40,892 nt of DNA from Methylovorus sp035565335 (GTDB lineage Bacteria; Pseudomonadota; Gammaproteobacteria; Burkholderiales; Methylophilaceae): the NCBI GenBank assembly GCA_035565335.1, contig DATMSO010000049.1, positions 1-40,892 on the forward strand, given 5' to 3'. The notes under the pieces are model-generated. The model did no database searches. It was not told the origin of the DNA and saw only the letters and a program-made list of their open reading frames with translations. Position numbers and translations under genes: made by a program. The stretch's first letter is position 1. Every line of letters begins with the position of its first letter. Positions 26,271 through 33,847 of the stretch are shown one piece after another.

Positions 26271-26299
26271 CAAACGATGGCACTGCCGGCGCATGCCGC

Positions 26300-27088
26300 T
26301 TAAAACGCGGTTCTGACCAGGCCGCCTTCTGCGCGAATGTTGGCGCCATTGATCACCGCCGCCCGTGGGCTGCAGACAAAGGCCACCACGCTGCCAATTT
26401 CTGCTGGATCAATCAGACGTGAAATCAGCGATGTCGGGCGATTTTCCGCCATAAATCTCTTTTCCGCTTCTGCCACCGACAAGCCTGGATATACATCCAT
26501 CATGAACTTCTGTACGTTTTCGGTACGGGTGGGGCCTGGCAATACAGCATTCACGGTCACGGCAGTATTTTTAGTCAGTTCCGCCAGCGAACGGGAGATG
26601 CCCAATTGCATGGTTTTGGTCGCACTGTAATGCGCCATTTCGGGAGCCGGGGAAACACCGGACTCACTGGAAATAAAGACCACCCGGCCTTGCTTGCGCT
26701 CCAGCATGCCATTCAGATAATGCCGAGCCAGGCGCACGCCGCTCATGATATTCACCTCGAACAGGCGCTGCCAGTCAGCATCGCTCTCCTCAAAGAATCC
26801 CACGGCTTCATAAATCCCCAGGTTGTTAACCAGAATATCCACTGTGGAGAATTGCTGAATCGTGGCTTCACAGCCAGCCTGCGTGCCATTGTCGCTGACC
26901 AGGGCATGCAATGTTGCCTGCGGGTGGGTACGGCGGATATCGGCCATCGCCTTTTCCACCACTGCCGCCGAACGACCGTTGATAATGACGCTGGCCCCTT
27001 CTGCCGCAAGACTGCGGGCGATTTCCAGACCAATACCGCCTGAGGACGCGGTGACTAATGCCAGTTTGTTTTCCAGCTCGAGTTGCAT
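26300..27088 (-). CDS. SDR-family oxidoreductase
   Basis: A 262-residue classical short-chain dehydrogenase/reductase. The NAD(P)-binding loop is TASSGGIG (13-20), followed by INGRSA (Arg39, suggesting NADPH) and VNNLGIYE at 88-94. The catalytic set is Ser140/141, Tyr154 and Lys158 (HYSATK). The C-terminus ends with the usual NGANIRAEGGLVRTAF. The substrate cannot be told from sequence. It is convergent with dinB (29-bp gap) and separated from the upstream cupin gene by a terminator, so it is probably transcribed alone. Confidence 0.88.
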   Translation of the reverse strand: MQLELENKLALVTASSGGIGLEIARSLAAEGASVIINGRSAAVVEKAMADIRRTHPQATLHALVSDNGTQAGCEATIQQFSTVDILVNNLGIYEAVGFFEESDADWQRLFEVNIMSGVRLARHYLNGMLERKQGRVVFISSESGVSPAPEMAHYSATKTMQLGISRSLAELTKNTAVTVNAVLPGPTRTENVQKFMMDVYPGLSVAEAEKRFMAENRPTSLISRLIDPAEIGSVVAFVCSPRAAVINGANIRAEGGLVRTAF

Positions 27089-27214
27089 GTGAGTGACTCC
27101 CTTGAGATAAAGAAGCTATTGTGACTCCAACTCAAGCGCAGGATTGCATGTTTTGAAGGGAAGGATTGTCAGCCCATGCTGGACAATAAAGAGGAAAATA
27201 CGAGGACTAGACAA

Positions 27215-27240
27215 GAAAAAACCCGCTTGCGCGGGTTTTT
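27215..27240 (-). terminator. terminator after cupin gene (bidirectional form)
   Basis: Arms AACCCGC and GCGGGTT around a 4-nt loop, with A-run and T-run on the two sides, form a terminator that works in either direction. It lies 24 bp past the cupin stop. The rest of the 27089-27264 gap holds nothing else I can name. Confidence 0.88.
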
Positions 27241-27264
27241 GTATAACTGGCAATACCGCCGGAA

Positions 27265-27540
27265 TTAACCGTGCTTGTAGTGCTTGCGCAGTGGCTTAAC
27301 CACTTCCCAGTTAGTATCCAGACCAGCTGGGAATACAACCAGATCACCAGGAACGATACGTACTGGCTCGCCACCCTTAGGAGTAACGATGATTTCGCCT
27401 TCGAGTACGTAAGCGGTTTCCTTGATACCGAAATCCAGTGGGAACTTGGAAACTTCCTTTTCCCAGATAGACCAGCTGGAAACGCCCAGTTGCTTCAGTT
27501 TTTCTTCACTTGGGTTGTGCTCAACAATGATTTGGCTCAT
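27265..27540 (-). CDS. small cupin-domain protein (EutQ-like, DUF861)
   Basis: A 91-residue single-domain cupin. The segments SWSIWEKEVSKFPLDF, ETAYVLEGEIIVTPKGGEPV and IVPGDLVVFPAGLDTNWEV match the DUF861/Cupin_3 family. The classic HxH metal motif is not present. It is likely cytosolic, with no known reaction. AAGGA lies 7 nt before the ATG, and a TGCTATTTT (27586-27578) could be an extended -10. Codon use is strikingly like that of ribosomal protein genes: nearly all Leu are CTG and all but one Ile ATC, with Pro mostly CCA and no rare codons, so strong expression is expected. Confidence 0.85.
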   Translation of the reverse strand: MSQIIVEHNPSEEKLKQLGVSSWSIWEKEVSKFPLDFGIKETAYVLEGEIIVTPKGGEPVRIVPGDLVVFPAGLDTNWEVVKPLRKHYKHG

Positions 27541-27602
27541 GTCTAAATCCTTAAATTAAATGAATGGCATCGGTATGAAAATAGCACCGCTGACGGGGAT
27601 TC

Positions 27603-27692
27603 TGGCGGAAGAGGTGAGATTCGAACTCACGGTGGGCGTGAACCCACGACAGTTTTCAAGACTGTTGCATTAAACCGCTCTGCCACTCTTCC
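27603..27692 (-). tRNA. tRNA-Ser (UGA)
   Basis: A 90-nt class II tRNA. The acceptor stem GGAAGAG / CTCTTCC is perfect, with discriminator G and an encoded CCA. The anticodon stem ACAGT / ACTGT holds the loop CTTGAAA, giving anticodon UGA. A long variable arm (GTGGG...CCCAC) and the T arm GTGAG-TTCGAAT-CTCAC complete it. It lies between def and the cupin gene. Confidence 0.97.
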
Positions 27693-27746
27693 GGAAACGC
27701 TTGCTTCACGCTGCGCATGAAAAACCGCGCTGCAAACAATCGCAAA

Positions 27747-27752
27747 ATTATA
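27747..27752 (-). promoter_or_regulatory. -10 box upstream of tRNA-Ser
   Basis: A perfect TATAAT on the minus strand 54 nt before the tRNA 5' end, just past the def stop. No good -35 is visible at 17 bp (TGGCGG). Confidence 0.4.
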
Positions 27753-27761
27753 GCAGCGTAT

Positions 27762-28295
27762 TCAATCATCCGCCAGATCCGCATTCGGAAACAGCACATC
27801 CTGAAAGCCGAAGTTGGCAAGATCCTTGATGCGCATCGGGTAAAGAATGCCGTCAAGATGATCGCATTCGTGTTGCACCACGCGGGCATGAAAGCCGCTG
27901 ACCAGACGGTCGATGGGATTGCCATACTGATCAAAGCCGGTGTAATGCAGGCGCAGATAGCGTGGCACTATGCCGCGCATGCCGGGCACGGAAAGACAAC
28001 CTTCCCAGCCATCTTCCTGCTCCTCATTCACGGCTTGCAGGGTGGGATTGATCAGCACGGTATAAGGCACCTGCTCGGCATCGGGATAGCGCGGGTTTTT
28101 ACCTACGCCAAAGATCACCACGCGCAGGCTGACTCCGATCTGCGGCGCCGCAATGCCAGCGCCATTCATATGCGTCATGGTGTCTTCCATGTCCTGTATC
28201 AACGCGTGTAGCTCGGGAGTATCAAACGACTCCACCGGCGCAGCCTTTTGCAATAGCAGCGGATCACCCATCCGCAATACCGGTCTAATCGGCAT
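27762..28295 (-). CDS. def: peptide deformylase
   Basis: A 177-residue deformylase removing the N-formyl group from nascent proteins. All three motifs are intact: GAGIAAPQIG, EGCLSVPG (metal Cys) and QHECDHLDG (two metal His and the catalytic Glu). Its start lies inside the mtnP-like gene, overlapping by 11 bp, so it is translationally coupled. A second def paired with fmt is common in such genomes; this copy is a stand-alone one. Confidence 0.94.
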   Translation of the reverse strand: MPIRPVLRMGDPLLLQKAAPVESFDTPELHALIQDMEDTMTHMNGAGIAAPQIGVSLRVVIFGVGKNPRYPDAEQVPYTVLINPTLQAVNEEQEDGWEGCLSVPGMRGIVPRYLRLHYTGFDQYGNPIDRLVSGFHARVVQHECDHLDGILYPMRIKDLANFGFQDVLFPNADLADD

Positions 28296-29031
28296 GATTC
28301 ATCACCACCTGTTCTATCAGATTACGTACACGCTCCATGGTTTGGTCGAGCACGGCGCCAATCTCTTCGTAGCGAATACCATGGGCACTGCTGCCGCGCC
28401 CGGCGGCATGATTCACGACCGGACAAATCGCCGCATAGCTGATCTCCAGCTCACGGGCCAGCACGGCTTCCGGCATGCCTGTCATTCCGACCATGGTCGC
28501 GCCATCGCGTTCCAGCTTGTTGATCTCGGACGCGGTTTCCAGACGCGGGCCCTGCATCGCCGCATAAACACCACCATCCACCATCGGCTCGCCCGACTGG
28601 CGTGAGGCCTGCAGGCACAGGCCGCGCAGACGCGGGCAATACGGCTCGGTGAAATCAATATGAATTACCGGCTTGTCCACATCATCGTAATAGGTGTTTT
28701 TGCGGCCGTGGGTGTAATCAATGATCTGGTCAGGCAGAGCAATGGTGCCCGGGCCAAGATCTGGATGGATACCGCCTACCGTGGCAACGGCAACGATGTC
28801 CCGCACGCCCTCGGAATGCAAGGCCCACAGATTGGCGCGGTAATTAACGCCATGCGGCGGAATGGTATGCCCGCTGCCATGGCGCGCCAGAAACACGACA
28901 GCCTTACCACCCAGTTCGCCAAACGTTAAAGGCCCGGACGGCTCGCCATACGGCGTGCGTATCAGCTGCCGTCGCGTGATCTTGAGGTTGGCCAATTGCG
29001 TAAGCCCGGTACCGCCTATGATTCCCAGCAT
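28285..29031 (-). CDS. S-methyl-5'-thioinosine phosphorylase (MTAP/PNP family)
   Basis: A 248-residue purine nucleoside phosphorylase-family enzyme. The phosphate loop IIGGTGLTQL and RHGSGHTIPPHGVNYRANLWAL are clear, and MVGMTGMPEAVLARE is the substrate Met region. At the base-binding position it has NHAAG (207-211), where MTA phosphorylases carry Asp residues. The P. aeruginosa methylthioinosine phosphorylase has a similar Asn-Pro-Ala-Ala-Gly there as I recall it, so 6-oxo purine substrates are likely. It would recycle methylthioadenosine after deamination. Confidence 0.85.
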   Translation of the reverse strand: MLGIIGGTGLTQLANLKITRRQLIRTPYGEPSGPLTFGELGGKAVVFLARHGSGHTIPPHGVNYRANLWALHSEGVRDIVAVATVGGIHPDLGPGTIALPDQIIDYTHGRKNTYYDDVDKPVIHIDFTEPYCPRLRGLCLQASRQSGEPMVDGGVYAAMQGPRLETASEINKLERDGATMVGMTGMPEAVLARELEISYAAICPVVNHAAGRGSSAHGIRYEEIGAVLDQTMERVRNLIEQVVMNHAD

Positions 29032-29143
29032 TCAAAAATTCCTAGTGTTCGGTTTGTCAAAAAGTATCCGCGATTGTAACGCAAAGCGGCGGCGGTAAAT
29101 TCTGCAGATGCGCCACGCGGCAGGCTTTACGCATGGGATTTTG

Positions 29144-29152
29144 TGGCATACT
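29144..29152 (+). promoter_or_regulatory. possible extended -10 for hpnC
   Basis: TGGCATACT (TGn plus CATACT) lies 11 bp before the hpnC ATG, with a poor TTTACG 15 bp further upstream. If used, the leader would be about 4-5 nt, and no Shine-Dalgarno is present. Confidence 0.28.
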
Positions 29153-29163
29153 TCAACCCAGCC

Positions 29164-30015
29164 ATGAATACATCCCAAGCCGTTACTGCCGAAAGCCTGG
29201 CCCACGCCAGTGCGCATTACGAAAACTTCCCTGTTGCGTCCGTGTTGCTGCCAATGCGGCTGCGGCGCCCTATCGGGGTCATTTACTCCTTTGCGCGCCA
29301 GGCCGATGACTTTGCCGATGAAGGGGATCATACCCCCGAGCAGCGTCTGGCGCTGCTGGAAGACTTCCGGCAACAGCTCCATCTGATCGCCCAGGGCAAA
29401 ACACCAGAGACCCCGTTTTTCATCACGCTGGCGGAGACCATTCAACGCCACTCTCTGCCCTTGCAACCGTTTTACGACCTGCTGGATGCCTTCAGTCAGG
29501 ATGTAGTGAAAAGCCGCTACGAGAATTTCGGTGAGGTCATGGATTACTGCCGGCGCTCGGCCAACCCGGTTGGTCGCCTGCTGCTGCATCTTTACCAGGC
29601 TGCCACGCCACGCAATATTGGCCTTTCCGATGCGATTTGCTCCTCCTTGCAATTGATCAACTTTCTGCAGGATGTCGAAATCGACTACAAGAAGGACCGC
29701 ATCTATTTCCCGCTCGATGAAATGCGCAAATACCGCATCGAGGAAAAGCAGATCGCGAATAGTGATGCCAGCGGCACCTGGAGCCTGTTCATGGAATTCC
29801 AGATCAATCGCGCGCGTCGGCTGCTGCAATCTGGCGCGCCGCTGGGCAAGGTGCTGACGGGCCGCACCGGCCTGGAGATGCGCACCATCATTGCCGGCGG
29901 GGAACGCATATTGCAAAAACTGCACACGTCACGCGGCGACATGTTTAACCAGCGCCCCGTGCTCAAGCCTTACGACTGGGCGCTGATGCTGTACAAGGCC
30001 ATACGCGCCAAATAA
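29164..30015 (+). CDS. hpnC: hydroxysqualene synthase HpnC
   Basis: A 283-residue trans-isoprenyl diphosphate synthase of the squalene/phytoene synthase fold. HpnC converts presqualene diphosphate to hydroxysqualene. The first Asp-rich motif is altered to QADDFADEGD and the second is QDVEIDYKKDRIYFP. It is the first gene of hpnC-hpnD-hpnE, the three-enzyme bacterial route from farnesyl diphosphate to squalene. The ATG at 29164 is preferred over one at 29143 because it matches the family N-terminus (AHYENFPVAS close to the start). Confidence 0.93.
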   Translation: MNTSQAVTAESLAHASAHYENFPVASVLLPMRLRRPIGVIYSFARQADDFADEGDHTPEQRLALLEDFRQQLHLIAQGKTPETPFFITLAETIQRHSLPLQPFYDLLDAFSQDVVKSRYENFGEVMDYCRRSANPVGRLLLHLYQAATPRNIGLSDAICSSLQLINFLQDVEIDYKKDRIYFPLDEMRKYRIEEKQIANSDASGTWSLFMEFQINRARRLLQSGAPLGKVLTGRTGLEMRTIIAGGERILQKLHTSRGDMFNQRPVLKPYDWALMLYKAIRAK

Positions 30016-30031
30016 TTATCCGGAGCATCCT

Positions 30032-30868
30032 TTGTCCCCCCAAGAATATTGCGAAAACAAAGCAGCCGCCAGCGGCTCAAGCTTCTACGCCAGCTTTCGC
30101 TTTTTACCCAAACAGCAGCGCGATGCCATCACCGCACTTTATGCTTTTTGTCGTGAGGTCGATGACATTGCGGACGAATGCACCGACCTCGGCATTGCCC
30201 GCACCAAGCTTGCCTGGTGGGGCGAAGAAATTCACGGCTTGTACGCGGGCAATCCGCAGCACCCGGTCAGCAAGGCATTGCAGGGGCCGATTAAAACCTA
30301 TGCGCTGCAAGAGCAGCACTTTATGGAGATCATCGCCGGCATGGAGATGGATTGCGAACAGAATCGCTATGCCAATTTCGCCGCGCTGGAGCTTTACTGC
30401 TACCGCGTTGCCAGCGTGGTCGGCCTGTTATCCGCCGCCATTTTCGGCTATCGCAACCCGGCCACCGCGCAATATGCGCTGGACCTAGGCATGGCATTCC
30501 AGCTGACCAATATCATTCGCGATGTGGGGGAAGATGCCCGCCGCGACCGTATTTACCTGCCACAGGATGAGCTTGCGCAATTCGGCGTGACAGAAATCGA
30601 TATCCTGCATGGGCATGAAACCCCAGAAGTGCGCGCGCTGCTGGATTTTCAGATCGCCCGTGCCGAGCGTTATTACGAGAAGGCCCTGGGCGAGTTGCCA
30701 GCAGAAGACCGCAAGAGCCAGCGCACCGGCCTGATGATGTCGGCCATCTACCGCACACTATTGCGTGAAATTCAGGCCGATGGCGCCGAGAAGGTACTGA
30801 ACTCGCGCACCTCCCTGGGCGGCTTGCGCAAACTATGGCTGGCATTCAGCACCTGGTTGCGCAACTAG
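30032..30868 (+). CDS. hpnD: presqualene diphosphate synthase HpnD
   Basis: A 278-residue head-to-head prenyl synthase condensing two farnesyl diphosphates into presqualene diphosphate. Asp motifs REVDDIADE and NIIRDVGEDARRDRIYLP are intact. The start is TTG at 30032, with CGGAG 6 nt before it and 16 bp after the hpnC stop; no ATG is available before the conserved CENKAAASGSSFYASFRFLP segment. The paralogy to hpnC is evident. Confidence 0.94.
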   Translation: MSPQEYCENKAAASGSSFYASFRFLPKQQRDAITALYAFCREVDDIADECTDLGIARTKLAWWGEEIHGLYAGNPQHPVSKALQGPIKTYALQEQHFMEIIAGMEMDCEQNRYANFAALELYCYRVASVVGLLSAAIFGYRNPATAQYALDLGMAFQLTNIIRDVGEDARRDRIYLPQDELAQFGVTEIDILHGHETPEVRALLDFQIARAERYYEKALGELPAEDRKSQRTGLMMSAIYRTLLREIQADGAEKVLNSRTSLGGLRKLWLAFSTWLRN

Positions 30869-30880
30869 CGTCTGCGCGCG

Positions 30881-32272
30881 ATGCCTTCCTTTCCTTTCCT
30901 TTCCTGCTTTCCGCATAACGCCGTGTCCATATCCTCAAGCCCGCTTTCTAACACGCATGTCGCCATCATCGGCGCCGGCTGCGCCGGATTGGCTGCCGCA
31001 GCCACCCTGGCACGCCAAGGCATTAAGGTGACGGTGCTGGAATCGGCACCGCAAGCAGGCGGGCGCGCCCGCAGCCTCAACTGGAAAGGCGCACGGCTGG
31101 ATAATGGACAACATATCCTGCTGGGGGCCTATCAACAAACCCTGGCCTTGCTAACGCAAGCAGGTGTGGCTGAAGCGCAGGCCCTGAAACGTTTGCCGTT
31201 GGACCTGCGCTTGGCGGAAGGCTTTCAACTGCAGGCGGCAGATGCCTGGCCTGCCCCGCTGCATTTGCTACTGGGTTTGCTGCGAGCTCAGGGCTTGCAC
31301 TGGCGCGAGCGCCTCGCCGCCATCCGCTTCATGAGCTGGCTGCAGCTACGCCGATTCAAACTACCAGAAGATACCTCCGTGCTGGCGCTGCTGCATGCGC
31401 GAGGCCAAACAACAACACTGATCCGCTGCTTGTGGGAGCCACTATGCCTGGGAGCGCTCAACACGCCGATAGATCAGGCCAGCGCACAAATCTTCGTCAA
31501 CGTGTTGCGCGACAGCTTTGCCCGCCGCAAGCAGGACAGCCATTTGTTACTTCCCATCCAGGATTTGTCCGCGCTGCTGATTGAGCCGCTGATGGCCGAT
31601 ATCACGCGCCATGGCGGTGAAGTGCTGTTACGCAAAGGCGTGCACAAGCTGCAGATGGAAGACGAGCACTACCGCCTGCATGATGAAGACGACACCAGTG
31701 CGCTTTATACCCATGTCGTCATCGCCTGCCAGCCATTTCGGGCGAGTCCCCTACTGGCTGAGCTGCCTGGCACCGAAGCCTTGCAGCAATCGCTGGAAAG
31801 CCTGCAATACCAGCCCATTTACACCGTGTATTTTCAGTTTGATGTCAGTGTGGCTCTCGATTTCCCCATGATGGGGCTGAGCGCGGGTATAGGCCAGTGG
31901 GTATTTGATCGCGGACAACTGGATGGGCAACACGGCCTGATCGCCGTTGTCATCAGTGCAGAAGGGGCACATCAATCGCTGCGGCAGGAGGCGCTGGCCG
32001 AGATCGTGCTGGCCGAACTGCGCGATCATTATCTCGCACTCAGGGCGCCGATATACTGGTACAAAGTCATTGCCGAAAAGCGTGCCACCTTCAGTTGCAC
32101 CGTGGGGTTGCATCGCCCCAGCATGCATATCGGGCTGAAAAATCTCTATCTGGCGGGCGACTATGTGGCTGGCGATTACCCTGCCACCATTGAAGGCGCC
32201 GTGCGCAGCGGCGTACAATGCGCCCAGCATATCGCTGAATCCCTCTCACCACACACAGAAAGCCATCGATGA
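30881..32272 (+). CDS. hpnE: hydroxysqualene dehydroxylase HpnE
   Basis: A 463-residue FAD-dependent amine-oxidase-fold enzyme reducing hydroxysqualene to squalene. The dinucleotide-binding motif HVAIIGAGCAGLAAAATLA is followed by ESAPQAGGRARS. The C-terminal FAD block is NLYLAGDYVAGDYPATIEGAVRSG. The start is uncertain: ATG at 30881, or GTG at 30923, which gives a product closer to the usual length before the FAD loop; neither has a clear ribosome site. Four copies of TTCCT lie between the two. The last codon and stop overlap the next gene by ATGA. Confidence 0.9.
   Translation: MPSFPFLSCFPHNAVSISSSPLSNTHVAIIGAGCAGLAAAATLARQGIKVTVLESAPQAGGRARSLNWKGARLDNGQHILLGAYQQTLALLTQAGVAEAQALKRLPLDLRLAEGFQLQAADAWPAPLHLLLGLLRAQGLHWRERLAAIRFMSWLQLRRFKLPEDTSVLALLHARGQTTTLIRCLWEPLCLGALNTPIDQASAQIFVNVLRDSFARRKQDSHLLLPIQDLSALLIEPLMADITRHGGEVLLRKGVHKLQMEDEHYRLHDEDDTSALYTHVVIACQPFRASPLLAELPGTEALQQSLESLQYQPIYTVYFQFDVSVALDFPMMGLSAGIGQWVFDRGQLDGQHGLIAVVISAEGAHQSLRQEALAEIVLAELRDHYLALRAPIYWYKVIAEKRATFSCTVGLHRPSMHIGLKNLYLAGDYVAGDYPATIEGAVRSGVQCAQHIAESLSPHTESHR
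30886..30905 (+). repeat. pentanucleotide repeat (TTCCT)x4 at the hpnE start
   Basis: Four perfect copies of TTCCT immediately after the possible ATG at 30881. A 5-bp unit is not a multiple of three, so a gain or loss would shift the frame if translation begins at 30881. Confidence 0.85.
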
Positions 32273-32664
32273 ACGCTGATCTCTCGAACTTCCTCCTTCA
32301 CTGGGCCATCATGAGCTTGTCGCTGTGGGTGGCAAGCTATCTGTTCAATGGCATCAAATTCAGCGGCGTGCCCTCCCTGCTGGTATCAGCGCTGGTGCTG
32401 GGGTTTGCCAATGCCGTCATCCGCCCTGTGCTGTTTTTCCTGACCCTGCCAATTACCTTGGTGACGCTGGGCTTCTTCGTGCTGGTGATCAATGCACTGA
32501 TGATCATGTTGGTGGCCAAGCTGGTCAAAGGCTTTCAGCTTTCCGGTTTCTGGACGGCATTTTTTGCCAGCATCTTCATTGCCATTTTCACGCTCATCAT
32601 CGAATGGATGCTGCCTAGCCAGGGTGCCATCATTATTCAAAACGCCAACACCATCTCTATCTAG
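32269..32664 (+). CDS. phage holin family / four-helix membrane protein
   Basis: A 131-residue hydrophobic protein with about four membrane segments (roughly 8-28, 33-53, 58-82, 95-118). The pattern GLxxANAxIRPVL...LPITLVTLGFFxLVINALMI is typical of the bacterial 4-TMS holin-superfamily IV / DUF360 proteins. These are widespread chromosomal proteins without lytic neighbours, and their function is unknown. It overlaps the hpnE stop (ATGA) and precedes the SDR gene by 11 bp, so it is part of the squalene operon and may act at the membrane where squalene lipids reside (inference). Confidence 0.8.
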   Translation: MNADLSNFLLHWAIMSLSLWVASYLFNGIKFSGVPSLLVSALVLGFANAVIRPVLFFLTLPITLVTLGFFVLVINALMIMLVAKLVKGFQLSGFWTAFFASIFIAIFTLIIEWMLPSQGAIIIQNANTISI

Positions 32665-32675
32665 ATTGAAGTTTC

Positions 32676-33422
32676 ATGCATAACTACCAAGCCCCTGCGC
32701 AACTGTTAAATGAACGCGTTATTCTCGTCACTGGTGCAGGCCAGGGCATAGGCCGGGAGGCTGCGCTAGCCTTTGCCCGCCATGGCGCCACGGTTATCCT
32801 GTGCGGCCGCACGCTGAAAAAACTGGAAGCGGTTTACGATGCCATCGAGGCGGCGGGCTATCCGCAGGCGGTGATTTTTCCGCTGGATTTGAGCAAGACC
32901 GATGAGCCGTCTTATCAGGCCATGGCCGAAGGCATCTACCAGCAGCTGGGGCGGCTAGATGGCATTCTGCATAATGCCGCGCATTACGATAACCTGAGTC
33001 CGCTGGAAATCCAGACCATGGAGCAGTTTGAAAGCATGTTCAAGGTGAATGTGACAGCACCGTTTGCCCTGACCAAGGCATGCCTGCCTTTGTTGAAACG
33101 TAGCCAAGATAGCGCGGTGATTTTCACTTCCTCTAGCGCCGGTCATCAGGCCGGCGCATATTGGGGCAGCCATGGCATCAGCAAACAAGCCGTGGAGCAT
33201 CTGGTGAAAACCTGGGCTATTGAGCTGGAAAACACGCCGAATGTTCGCTTGAATGCGGTGATACCCGGCCCGGTGCAATCGCCACAACGCAAGAAAAGTC
33301 ATCCCGGCGAAGTGCATGACAGCTTGCCGACAGCCGAAAGCCTGATGCCGGTATATCTCTATTTGATGGGGAAAGACAGCGCGGGTGTCAGCGGGCAGAT
33401 CGTACAGGCGCAAACCGCGTAG
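32676..33422 (+). CDS. YciK-like SDR oxidoreductase with altered active site
   Basis: A 248-residue SDR most like E. coli YciK. The cofactor loop TGAGQGIG (19-26), CGRTLKKL, and HNAAH in place of NNAG match, and Ser152-154 in FTSSSAG are in place. YciK-type enzymes read WGAYAASK here; this one reads WGSHGISK (163-170). The catalytic Tyr is therefore His166 (codon CAT) while Lys170 is kept. Either activity is altered, or the protein is a binding or structural SDR. The C-terminal LMPVYLYLMGKDSAGVSG matches the YciK branch. It is the last gene of the hpn run. Confidence 0.87.
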   Translation: MHNYQAPAQLLNERVILVTGAGQGIGREAALAFARHGATVILCGRTLKKLEAVYDAIEAAGYPQAVIFPLDLSKTDEPSYQAMAEGIYQQLGRLDGILHNAAHYDNLSPLEIQTMEQFESMFKVNVTAPFALTKACLPLLKRSQDSAVIFTSSSAGHQAGAYWGSHGISKQAVEHLVKTWAIELENTPNVRLNAVIPGPVQSPQRKKSHPGEVHDSLPTAESLMPVYLYLMGKDSAGVSGQIVQAQTA

Positions 33423-33449
33423 ATCGCCTGTGCGGCGACCACAATACGC

Positions 33450-33692
33450 CTAGAGGCTGGGTGCGGGATAATCGCTAGCCTTGATCGGCGGCGGCAAGCG
33501 CATGATCTTGTCGATCACCAGCCGTGCCATGGCCCAGGCTTTATCCTCCAGCATCATTTCTTTTTCCAGATCAGTGAATGGCAGGTAGCGATTGCCATGC
33601 GTCAATGAAAACCGTTTGGATTCCTCGACATTCAAATACGCCAGCATCACATCCTGCACGCGTTCGTCACGATTTTTGTAAAGCGATGGCAT
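33450..33692 (-). CDS. hypothetical protein, 80 residues
   Basis: I do not recognise this protein. It starts MPSLYKNRDERVQDVMLAYL and is mixed-charge and soluble, with predicted helices and a Pro-rich end (LPPPIKASDYPAPSL). The ATG at 33692 is supported by GGGAG 4 nt upstream, although the frame is open farther back. A TATATT (33770-33765) may be its -10, and a 6-bp GAAA-loop hairpin (33740-33755) lies in the putative leader. The neighbouring YciK-like gene is convergent, with a 27-bp gap and no proper terminator. Confidence 0.6.
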   Translation of the reverse strand: MPSLYKNRDERVQDVMLAYLNVEESKRFSLTHGNRYLPFTDLEKEMMLEDKAWAMARLVIDKIMRLPPPIKASDYPAPSL

Positions 33693-33739
33693 TGCGCTCC
33701 CATTAAGTGATTCAAAATGAAAAGGCCAGCTTGAGCAAA

Positions 33740-33755
33740 GCCGCTTTTCAGCGGC
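33740..33755 (-). promoter_or_regulatory. short GAAA-capped hairpin upstream of the 80-residue gene
   Basis: On minus-strand RNA, perfect GCCGCT / AGCGGC arms close a GAAA tetraloop and are followed by UUUG. The U-tract is too short for a confident terminator. The position between a possible -10 (33765-33770) and the gene start suggests a leader element. Confidence 0.35.
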
Positions 33756-33847
33756 CTTATGGGCAATATACCGCAAGCCGCCGGTACTGGGTAGCCCATG
33801 CTTGAGCCTGGCGCGCAGCATTGCTTCGCCAGTTCCGGCTGGCTATC

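Noticed and set aside
26271..26299. GC-rich inverted repeat between dinB and the SDR gene as terminator
   Set aside because: The complementarity is partial and there is no T-tract on either strand.
27603..27692. tRNA-Ser as an integration site for a mobile element
   Set aside because: No integrase, no repeated tRNA 3' end and only housekeeping genes on both sides.
32269..32664. Holin-like protein as a sign of prophage
   Set aside because: No endolysin or other phage gene nearby; the family is chromosomal and the gene is coupled to hpnE.
33423..33449. Small inverted repeat (TCGCC / GGCGA) between convergent genes as a terminator
   Set aside because: The stem is only 5 bp and no T-run follows on either strand.
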